Positions 1 to 11,900 of a DNA stretch of 64,000 nt are shown here, piece after piece; position 1 is the stretch's first letter, and each line of letters starts with the position of its first letter. The DNA is from Chitinophaga niastensis. Lineage in GTDB: Bacteria > Bacteroidota > Bacteroidia > Chitinophagales > Chitinophagaceae. The translations under genes and the position numbers were made by a program. The stretch is taken from contig NZ_PYAW01000006.1 of assembly GCF_003014755.1 (NCBI RefSeq), positions 62,001 through 126,000 on the forward strand. The letters are read 5' to 3'. The notes beneath the pieces were generated by a model that had not been told where the DNA came from, did no database searches, and worked only from the letters and a program-made list of their open reading frames with translations.

Positions 1-2973
1 GTCAATATCTGGCAGGACCTGTTGGGTATATCACGTATAGGCATACACGATAATTTCTTTGAGTTGGGTGGTGATTCAATTGTCACTATTCAGGCGGTAA
101 GCAGGGCTAAACGTAGCGGATATGAGCTGCAGCCCCGTGACCTCTTTACCTGTCAGACGATTGAGCGGTTAGCAGCCCTGCTGGAGGCAAAACGTGGGCA
201 CGCCATATCCGGGGAACAGGAATTACTCAGCGGCAAGAGTGGGCTGTTACCTATTCAACAGGCATATTTTGAGGGCGGTGGTTCTGCAGCGAACTTTTTT
301 AATCAGAGCATTTTATTGACTGTAAATAAAAATATTACTGCATCAGCATTAAGTGAAGCGATTACTCAGTTGCTCCGTTATCATGATGCCTTACGTTTTG
401 TATATACCGGGGTTGATAATGCCTGGGAACAAGCTTATGGTGCTTATGAAGGGAAGCTGGATATAGTGGACCTGCAGTCTGTTGCCTCGTACAAATTAGC
501 TGATCAGATTACAGCAGCTGCCAACAGTTATCAGGAGAGTTTGGACATAGTAGCTGGTATCCTGATGCGCGCAGTTTTGATGTTAACGCCTGCTGCTGAA
601 ACACATAACAGGCTATTGCTGGTGATTCATCACCTGGCGGTAGATGGTGTGTCCTGGCGTATCCTGTTGGATGATTTGCAACTGTTATTAAATGGCGGTC
701 ATTTATCTGTGCAAAAAGGTACCTCTTACCGGCAATGGTATGAAGTGCTGTCGGCTTATAGTCTTCGTCAAAGGTTGTTAAAGCAGGCGCCTTATTGGCA
801 ACAGCTTAGTGCCCGCTATATTCCTCTGCGGACAGATACAGCTTATGAAGGTGCCATTACTGCTTCTGATATGAGATCTTATGAAGTACACCTGAATACC
901 CTGCTAACAAAGCAATTACTACAGGATACTGCTGCCGCCTATCACACCGGCATCAATGATCTTTTACTTTGTGCATTGGCGTTGACATTATCTGCCTGGA
1001 ATCATACACCGGATATAGTGATAGGATTGGAAGGACACGGGCGGGAAGAGTTAACACCGGGCATTGATCTTAGTCGTACTGTTGGCTGGTTTACCAGCCT
1101 CTATCCGGTGTTACTGCATGTTGCTGCAAGTAGCAGCATCGGTGATCAGCTGGTAGAAGTAAAAGAGCAACTGCGGCGGGTGCCGGATAAAGGTATTGGT
1201 TATGGTGTGCTTAGATACATTAACAAAACAGCTGCTTTACAAGGTAAAGTTCCATGGGATATTGTATTCAATTATCTGGGACAGTTGGATCATGTAGTGA
1301 ATGACGATGCGCATTTCCATTTTGCTACTGAATCTTCGGGAGCTGGTACCGGCACTGATTTTCCTGTAAGGGACCGGCTGGTAGTGAATGGTATTGTTCA
1401 GGATGGGGAACTGGTGCTGGGATGGACGTATAGCAGCCGGCATTATCAGCCGGAGCGTATAGTCCGGCTGGCAACAGATTATCTTTCACATTTGGAGGAA
1501 CTCATCACACACTGCGTTTCGCAAACGATGGAAGTGCATACGCCATCTGATTATGGGGTAGGAGAAGAAATAAGTATGTCAGAGCTGAACACGTTCTTAT
1601 CAGTTACAGATAAGCATGGCCTACGCGCAGCGCAGATAGCTGGTTTGTATCGTTTGAGCGGTTTACAGGCAGGCATGTTGTTTCATGGATTATATGCAAC
1701 GGAGTCAGGTGTTTACATGGAGCAGCTTACCTGCGAACTTAAAAATGTTTCTGTAGCTGCTTTCCGCGACAGCTGGAGCCGGTTATTGAATCAGCACAGC
1801 ATATTGCGCAGCGCATTTTACCATGATGCATTCAGTATCCCGGTGCAATGTGTATACAAAGAAGTTACGCTGCCTTTCACTATCCTGGACTATCGTCATC
1901 TGAATGCGGAAGAACAAACAACCGCTTTAGCGGCATTTGAACTGGCTGATCGCCGGCAGGGATTTGATTTTACATCACCATGTCTTATGCGGGTTAGTTT
2001 GTTACAGCTGGAGGATGATCGTTATCAGCTGCTGTGGAGCTTCCATCATATTTTGTTTGATGGCTGGTCAATGCCGGTCCTGATGGAAGAATTACTGGGT
2101 ATCTATGAAAAAATTGTGCAGGGGCAGCCACTGCCGCCAGTAGCAGCGGATCATTATGAAGATTATATCCGTTATCTTGAACAGCAGGATAAGGAGGCTG
2201 CAACCCTTTACTGGCAGCGCTATCTGGCAGATGTGACGGCAGGAAGCCTCTTGCCTTTTGTTGTCACTTCCGATGATCGGAATAAAGGCATCGGGGTGTA
2301 TTATACATTATCCATTTATCTCTCTTCAGACATATCTCAACAGCTGACGCAGTATGCGCAACGTCACCGCATCACATTAAATACGGTGATGCAGGGCGCG
2401 TGGGCTTACCTGTTATCATGTTATACCGGCCGGGAAGATGTTACCTATGGTACTATTGTTTCCGGTAGGCCGGACGATCTGCCCGGCATTGAAAAACGTG
2501 TAGGATTATATATCAATACACTGCCGCTGCATACCAGGGTAACAGCAGAAAGCCGTATAGGGGAATGGTTAGAGCAATTACAAACAGAACAGCTGCAAAG
2601 CAGGGAATACCAATATACACCACTGGCGGCTATCCGTCGCTGGAGCAGTGTAACAGAAGAGCTGTTCGACAGTTTGCTGATGTTTGAAAATTATCCGGTG
2701 AGCAAAGTACTTGCCTCGCAATCATGGCAACTGCAGGTAGATAAAGTGGTGACGCATGAACAGGCCAATTATCCGCTGACCATCCTCATTGTGGAAGGAG
2801 AGGAGATAAATATCCGTTTTGATTACAACAGCGGACTATTGCCTGTTACGACTGTGCAGGCCATTGCTGCACATTTTGAGCAGGTGTTATTACAGTTGTT
2901 GACACACGAATCCGGATGTTTGGCCGACCTTTCTGTTTTAACGATAGCAGAGCGGCATCAGTTGCTCCATTCT
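1..2973 (+). repeat. T-E-C block, copy 1 of an intragenic NRPS duplication
   Basis: This stretch encodes thiolation, epimerisation and condensation domains and is matched by copy 2 exactly 4,554 bp downstream. The phosphopantetheine Ser codon is at 76 versus 4630, the E-domain HH at 628 versus 5182, and the C-domain HH at 2044 versus 6598. Most residues are identical by eye, and some DNA runs around the E motif are identical. The constant offset means no net indel over more than 2.5 kb. Confidence 0.9.
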
Positions 2974-5900
2974 TTTAATGATACTGAAAGCGACTATCCG
3001 GCAGATAAAACGATCATAGATCTTTTTAAAGCACAAGTACTTCGTACACCCGATACCGTAGCTGTGGTATACGAAGACCAGTCTTTAACCTATAAGGAAC
3101 TGGATGAGCGTTCCTCACAGCTGGCGCACTACCTGCGTAGCCAGGGAGTTCATACTGAAACACTGGTACCCGTTTGTCTGGAACGTTCACTGGAAATGAT
3201 GACCGGTATTCTTGGCATCCTGAAAGCAGGAGGTGCCTATGTTCCCATAGATCCGGAATATCCGGCAGATCGTATCAGCTATATCCTGGCAGACATTGGT
3301 GCGGATATTATGCTCGCCGGTGCCGGTTGCCCGCCGCTGTCGGATCAGTATAATATTATCAGGTTAGAGGAGGATCAGCATATCATCACAACATACCCGG
3401 TAACATCTCCTGACATTGATCTTTGTGCATCACAGCTGGCATATGTTATTTATACCTCCGGCTCTACAGGTAAGCCTAAAGGCGTGATGAATGAACATGG
3501 CGGGGTGGTGAACCGTTTGCTGTGGGCGCAGGATTATTTTCAGCTCAATGCAGCTGATGCTGTGTTACAGAAGACTACCTTCTGCTTCGATGTGTCGGTA
3601 TGGGAATTGTTTTGGCCGCTGATAGCAGGTGCGCGCGTGGTATTTGCAGCTCCCGGTGGGCAGAAAGATGCTGATTACCTCAAACGGATGATTGCTGCCC
3701 ATGGCATTACCACTATTCATTTTGTACCATCTATGTTATCTGCTTTTCTGGAAGAAGTGTTAACAGGAGATGCGGCCCCGTTAAAGCGGCTGCTCTGCAG
3801 CGGAGAGGCATTGAAGTTGCAGCAGGTAAAAGATGTAAAAGAAAAATTGCCACATGTAACATTATTTAATCTCTATGGCCCAACGGAAGCTGCTGTGGAT
3901 GTTACCTGCTGGCAGGCGCCGGCAGATATAAGCGGGCTTCATACGGTGCCTATTGGTACGCCGGTTGCCAATACACAGTTGTATATATTGGATAAACGAG
4001 GTAACCCTGTACCGGTGGGAGTTACAGGAGAATTGTATATAGGAGGTATTCAGGTGGCACGTGGATATCTGAATCGTTCCGAATTAACGGCAGAAAAATT
4101 TGTACATCATTCCTTTGATAATAAAACAACAAGACTTTATCGGACAGGAGATCTGGCCCGCTGGTTACCCGATGGAACAATTATTTATCTGGGCAGGATA
4201 GATGACCAGGTAAAGATCCGTGGTTACCGGATAGAGCTGGGAGAAATAGAACATAGCCTGCAACAAAGCGAATATGTGAGTCAGGCAGTGGTGGTAGCAC
4301 AGGCAGACCATCAGGGGCAACAGCGCCTGATAGGATATATGGTGCCGCGTGGGAATTTTGATAAGCAGGAAATACTGGCATATCTGAAAACTATTTTGCC
4401 GGAATATATGGTGCCGGGCATATTAATAGCGCTGGCAGAAATTCCGTTAACCATCAATGGTAAAGTTGACCGGAAATCTTTACCAGATCCGGACGCAGCG
4501 AGCCTGCTTTCAAATACGTATATGCCTCCCCGTAATGAAACCGAAAAAGCATTGGTTAGCATATGGCAGGAGTTGTTAGGTTTACCACGGGTAGGGATAC
4601 ACGATAATTTCTTCGAGCTGGGTGGAGATTCTATTATCACCATTCAGGCGGTAAGCCGGGCTAAACGTAGCGGATACGAATTGCAGCCACGCGATCTCTT
4701 TACACATCAAACCATTGCCGGTTTAGCAGCCATACTGGATTTGAAAAAGGTACAAGCCATATCGGGAGAGCAACATTTGCTTACAGGCAAGAGCGGGCTA
4801 CTGCCTTTACAGCAGTCTTTTTTTGAAACAAGTACAGCAGCAATCAATCATTTTAATCAGGGTATTTTAATGGTGGTTGATAAAAACGTAGATGCGTTAG
4901 CGTTATCAGCTGCTGTAACGCAGTTGATGCAATATCATGACGCTTTACGTTTTATATATACCCGGGTAGACAATGCCTGGGAACAAGCCTATGGTACTTA
5001 TGAAGGGAAGCTGGAGACAGTGGATCTACAGGCTGTTGCTTCATACGAATTAGCAGATCAGATCACAGCCGCTGCCAGCCGCTATCAGGAGAGCCTGGAC
5101 ATAGAATCCGGTATCCTGCTGCGTGCCGCGCTGATGTTGACACCTGCTGCTGAAACGCATAACAGGCTGTTGCTGGTGATTCATCACCTGGCGGTAGATG
5201 GTGTGTCCTGGCGCATCCTGCTGGATGATCTGCAACTATTACTGGATGGCGCTAATTTATCTGCACGGAAAGGAACATCTTATCGCCAATGGTATGAAGT
5301 GCTGCTGACTTATAGTCTTCGTCAACGGTTGTTAAGCCAGGAACCTTACTGGAAGCGGGTAGTGGATCACTATATTCCTTTGCGCACAGACATCGTTTAT
5401 GAAGATACCGTTACCGCAGCAGACATGCAATATTATGCAGTAAGACTGAATGCGTTTCAGACAAAACAACTACTTCAGGATACATCTGCTGCTTATCATA
5501 CCGGCATAAACGATCTTTTGTTGTGTGCTTTGGCGCTGACATTATCTGCCTGGAATAATGTTTCAGCTGTAGTGATCGGAGTGGAAGGACATGGCCGGGA
5601 AGATATGGGCTCCGGTATAGATCTCACCCGCACCGTTGGATGGTTTACCAGTCTTTACCCAGTGTTGTTGCAGCTTCCTGCAGGTAGTAGCATCAGTGAT
5701 TTGCTGGTGACTGTGAAAGAGCAACTGCGGCAGGTGCCGGATAAAGGTATTGGCTATGGGGTGCTTAAATATATTAACAAGTCGGCCGCCTTATCGGGCA
5801 AAGCTCCATGGGATATTCTTTTCAATTATCTGGGTCAGCTGGATCATATGGTCAGTGACGACGGGCATTTCCATTTTGCAACAGAATCTTCCGGAGCAAC

Positions 5901-8900
5901 AGCTGGTGCTGACTTTCCTGTCAAGGACCTGATTTCAGTCAATACTATTATCCGGGATGGGGAGTTGGTAGTGGGATGGACCTACAGCAGCCGGCATTAT
6001 CAACCGGAAAGCATTGTTACAATGGCTACGGATTATCTCTCTCATTTGCAGGAGCTGATCACACATTGTATTTCGCAGTCTGCGTCTTTGTTTACACCTG
6101 CCGACTATGGGGTGGGAAAAGAAATAAGTATGCAGGAGCTTAACACATTCCTGTCTGTTGCAGATGAGCGGGGTGTGCGGGCAGACCAGGTAACAGGTTT
6201 ATACCGGTTAAGCGGTTTGCAGGAAGGCATGTTATTCCATGGATTATATGCAGAACAATCCGGTGTTTACATGGAGCAGATTGTTTGTGAACTTAAAAAT
6301 TTATCAGTAGCTGTTTTCCGCGATAGCTGGAATGAGTTAGTACGGAGACATAGTATTTTACGTACTGCATTTTATGCCAATGTATTCAGTATCCCGGTAC
6401 AATGCGTATATAAAGAAGTAACGCTCCCTTTTACTGTATTGGATTACCGGCATATGAGCGAAGCCGAGCAGACAGCTGTCCTGCATGCTTTTGAATTGGC
6501 AGACCGCCGCCAGGGCTTTGATTTCACAGCTTCCTGTCTTATGCGCATCAGCCTTTTACAACTCAGCGATGATCGGTATCAGTTGTTATGGAGCTTCCAT
6601 CATATATTGTTTGATGGCTGGTCGATGCCTGTTCTGATGGGAGCGTTGCTGGGTATTTATGAAGTATTAATGCTTGGTTTGCCTTTAACGTCAGTGAAAG
6701 AGGATTGTTATGAAGATTATATACGTTGCCTGGAACGTCAGGACAAAGAGGCTGCAACGCTTTACTGGCAGCGTTATCTGGCGGATGTAACGCAAGGAAG
6801 CCTCTTGCCTTTTATTACGGCAGATAACGAACGCAACAAAGGTATTGGCCGTTTTCAACATGAATTATTACATCTGAATGCAGCTGTGTCGGAACAGTTG
6901 ACACAATATGCACAACGCCAGCGCATCACTTTGAATACAATAATGCAGGGAGCCTGGGCTTATCTATTATCGCATTATACGGCCAGGGAGGAAGTTACGT
7001 ACGGTGTGATTGTTTCCGGCCGCCCGGATGATCTGGCGAATGTAGAGCAGCGGGTAGGTTTATACATCAATACATTGCCTTTACATACCAGGGTAACCCG
7101 CGAAACCCTTATTGTGGAATGGTTACAACAGCTGCAAACAGCGCAGTTGCAGAGCCGGGAATACCAATATACTCAGCTGGCCACCATACGTCAATGGAGC
7201 GGTGTAACGGAAGAATTATTCGACAGCCTGCTGGTATTTGAAAATTATCCGGTGAGTAAAGTGCTTGCTTCAAAAGTATGGCAGTTGCAGGTAGATAAAA
7301 TGGTGACACATGAACAAACCAATTATCCGCTGACAATTGTAGTAGTAGATGGGCAGGAGGTCTATATCCGTTTTGATTATAACAGTACTTTATTATCTGC
7401 CACCGCAGTACAGGCTATTGCAGGGCATTTTGAACAGGTATTGTTGCAGCTGATGGCGCACGGCCGGCTGGCTGATATTTCGTTTTTAACAGCTGCTGAG
7501 CGGCATCAACTAATCAATACTTTCAATGATACAACAAAAGCATATCCCGAAAATAAAACAGTGATATCGCTGTTTGCGGAACAGGTATTTCGTATACCCG
7601 GCACCGTGGCAGTTGTAAGTAGCACATTATCGCTATCTTATCAGGAGCTGGATGCCCGGTCCAATCAAATGGCACAGTACCTGCGTAGCAAAGGGGTGAC
7701 TACGGGTGCGCTGGTACCTGTCTGTATAGAGCGTTCCCCGGAGATGATGATAGGCATTTTAGGCATCCTGAAGGCAGGAGCTGCCTATATTCCCATAGAT
7801 CCGGAATATCCTGCAGAAAGGATCAGTTTTATGCTGAAGGATACCGCAGCGAAGATCATCGTTAGCAGCCGTGGCTGCCAGTCAGTATTACCCGCTGCTG
7901 TTGCCGTACATATTGTATTGGTTGATACAGCGGAGATGAGTGGCTGTGCTGAATTACCATTACCGGCTGTCGCTTCACCAGGTGATCCTGCCTATATTAT
8001 CTATACTTCCGGTAGCACCGGCAAGCCTAAAGGAGTAATAATTTCGCACGGTAGCCTGGTTAATTATCTGTTGAACAGCAAAGCGGAATATATAACTGAA
8101 ACGGATACACGATCCGGCAGTTTTATGCATTTCTCCTATTCCTTCGATGCTTCCCTTACAGCGATGTTCATGCCGTTGTTGAACGGCAGGTCTGTTGTGA
8201 TCTCCGGCGGACAACAGGCAGCTATTTTTGACGATCCTTTACTGTGGAAATATGCTCCTTATGATTTTATCAAACTAACACCCGCCCACCTGCCGTTACT
8301 GGAGGAAGCAATGCGTAAAGTACCCGGAGGATACCTGACTAAGAAGCTGGTATTGGGAGGTGAAGCATTGCGCGTCAGTCATATACAGTTTTTATATGAC
8401 CAGGGTATTGAGATGGATATTATAAACGAATATGGCCCTACAGAAGCCACTGTTGGCTGCAGCACCTGGTGGTTCAATACCAGGGAGCCTGCACCTCCGT
8501 CAGGAAAAAGTATTCCGGTTGGCAGGCCCCTATCAAATGTGCAAATGTATATCATAGATGTTGATGGTCATCCCGCACCTGTTGGGGTGATGGGAGAAAT
8601 ATGCATAGCGGGAGCGGGGCTGGCCCTGGGTTATCTGAACCGTTATGAGCTGACAGCGGAAAAATTCATTGCCAATCTTTTCAGTGGGGAGGCAGGGGCC
8701 CGCATGTACCGGACCGGAGACCTTGGCAGATGGTTGCCGGATGGAGTTATTGAATATGCAGGCAGGATAGATGATCAGGTAAAGATCCGGGGTTACCGGA
8801 TAGAGCTGGGAGAGATAGAAAATGTTTTACAGGAGTGTGAAGGAGTAAGTCAGGGTGTGGTGCTGGCTCCTGTTGGTCCGCTGGGAGATAAGCGGCTGGT

Positions 8901-11900
8901 GGCATATGTGGTACCTGATGGTCATTTCGATAGTGCGAATATTCAAATGTATCTTAAAGAGCGATTACCGGAATATATGGTGCCTTCCTTACTGGTGGCG
9001 TTGGAACAATTGCCCTTGACCACCAATGGTAAAGTTGACCGGAAATCCTTGCTGGAGATGGATAACAGTATGTTTGAAAGAACGGCGTATATCCCTCCCC
9101 GTAATGAAACAGAAGAAATGTTGGCAGAGATCTGGCAGGAATTACTGGAGGTAGATCGTGTAGGCGTACACGATAGCTTTTTTGAATTAGGAGGCCATTC
9201 CCTGCTGGCAATGCGGTTGATTTCATTGTTGCGTAAGCGTTTGCACAAAGAGGTTTCATTAGACGCTATATTTGTTCACGTCAGGCTTGCTGATCTGGCA
9301 TTATATATACGGCAGGAGGCTCCGGCTGTATCATTGCCGGCAATAACAGCAGGGGTGCGTCCACCGCGTATTCCGCTTTCGTATAGCCAGGAACGTTTGT
9401 GGTTTATAGATCAGCTGGGAGGCAGTGTGGCGTATCATATACCGGCGATATTAAAGTTAAAGGGTGAACTTAACGTGGCCGCTTTAATATATGCGTTCAA
9501 AAATATAGTAGCCCGTCATGAAGTGTTGCGTACGGTTATCGTGCAGGAAGATGGTATTGCTTACCAGCAGGTGAAGGATGGAGAACAATGGATATTGAAC
9601 GAGGTAGCAGCTGCCGACTGGAAAGATGATGCAGCTGCATTACGATCACAAATCCAGTTATTGATCGACGCCCCGTTTGATTTATCAGCAGATATGCTGC
9701 TACGCGCGCATCTGATCAGGCTTGAAGATACAGCACATATACTGTTGGTAAACATGCACCATATTGTATCCGACGGCTGGTCCACAGGTATTATTGTGCG
9801 GGAGTTTTTCGAATTGTATAACAGCTATATGGCTGGTGGGGAGCCACAGCTACCGGTTTTACCCATCCAATATGCGGATTATGCCATCTGGCAGCGGTCT
9901 TATTTATCAGGCAAAGTACTGTCTGCTCATCTGGATTACTGGTCAGATAAATTATCGGGCGTAGGTGCGTTACAGTTACCTGTGGATGATCCCCGGCCTG
10001 CAGTGCAAAGTGTACATGGTGCTGCCTGTCATTTTCAGATAAAAAAGGAGCTGTATACAGGCTTACAGGAGCTGAGCCAGCAGCAGGGCGCTACCTTGTT
10101 TATGACTTTACTGGCGGTATTCAAGGTGCTGTTATACCGCTATAGCGGTCAGGAAGATATCTGTGTAGGAAGCCCGTTGGCAGGGCGTATGCACCAGGAA
10201 ACAGAAGGACTTATCGGTTTCTTTATCAATACGGTCGCCTTACGTAGTGATCTGCGTAATAATCCCACTTTTACTGTTTTGCTGGCGCAGGTAAAAGACA
10301 CTACATTAAGTGCATGGGAACATCAGGGAGTGTCTTTTGAAAAAGTAGTGGATGCGGTAGTAAAAGAACGTGACATGAGCCGGCATCCATTGTTTCAGGT
10401 AATGTTTGATTTACAGCAGACGCTGAAGATGGAAGCACAGGAACTGAAGGGACTGGAGCTGCATCCCGAAGCGCCGGAATTATCCCACGCTAAATTTGAT
10501 TTAACATTTTCCATACAGGAACAAAGGGAGGGCCTGGCAGTAAGTGTGGTATACTGTACCGATCTTTATCAGGAAACTACCATTGCACGTATGTTCAGTA
10601 ATTACGAACAATTGCTGGCAGCAGTAGTAAAAAATCCTGCTGAGCAGATCCGTTCATTGCAACTGCTTGATAAAACAGCGGAAGAACAGTTGCTGACCAC
10701 GTTTAATGATACTGTTGCTGCTTATCCAAAAGATAAAACGATTATCGCGCTGTTTGCAGAACAGGTATTTCGTACCCCCGATGCCGCAGCCCTGGTGTCA
10801 GAAGGACAATCATTAACTTACCGGGAGCTGGATGCCCGTTCCGGCCAATTGGCACATTATCTGCGCAGCAAGGGTATTGCGGGGGAAATATTGGTGCCTG
10901 TTTTTATGGAGCGTTCCATTGAAATGATGCTGGCTATATTGGGTATCCTGAAAGCTGGTGGTGCCTATGTACCTGTTGATCCCGGGTATCCTGCGGAACG
11001 TATCAGCTTTATGCTGTCTGACTGTAACAGCCCGTTGGTAATTACTACTGCGATGTATGCAGATCAACTATCGGCAGCCGGGTCGCAGGTAAAGTTGATC
11101 TGCCTGGATGATCTTCCTGTTTTATTGTCCGAACTGCCTGTAACGCCACTGGACAATGCATTGTCAACGGATAACCTGGCATATGTGATGTATACTTCCG
11201 GCTCTACGGGGCAGCCAAAAGGAGTGATGGTCACACATGGAAATGTGGTGAGCCTGGTGCGGGGCGTGCATTATGTTGCTTTCAGTGAAACAGATATTTT
11301 GTTGTCTACGGGTTCTCCTTCTTTTGACGCCACTACTTTTGAATATTGGGGAATGTTGCTGAATGGCGGGCAGCTGATACTATGTGAAGAACATAATTTG
11401 TTGGACCCTGTTTTCCTGAAAAAAGAAATACAGGAACGGCGTGTAAATAAGATGTGGTTTACGGCAGGATGGTTCAATCAGCTGGTAGATACTGATATCA
11501 CTGTTTTTGAAAGCTTGTCAACAATACTGACAGGAGGGGAGAAATTGTCGGAAGGACATGTTCTTAAATTACGGCAGCAATATCCATCTATTGTAATTAT
11601 TAACGGATACGGGCCTACGGAGAATACTACCTTTTCGTTGACTTACCAGATTCCGGCGAAATATTTTAATGATAATATCCCGATTGGCTGTCCTTTAAGT
11701 AACCGTTATGCTTATATATTGGATGAGCAGCAGCAATTAGTGCCGGTAGGAGTAGCAGGAGAAATTTATGTTGGTGGCGCTGGCCTGTCACGTGGTTATC
11801 TGAACCGACCGGAATTAACAGCAGAAAAATTTGTAGCACATCCTTTTAGTTCCCAGCCGTATGAAAGGCTTTACAGGACAGGTGATCTGGGTAAATGGCT

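Noticed and set aside
22..24. TTG at the left edge as the NRPS start codon
   Set aside because: The same frame is open to base 1 and the T domain continues upstream, so the true start lies outside the window.
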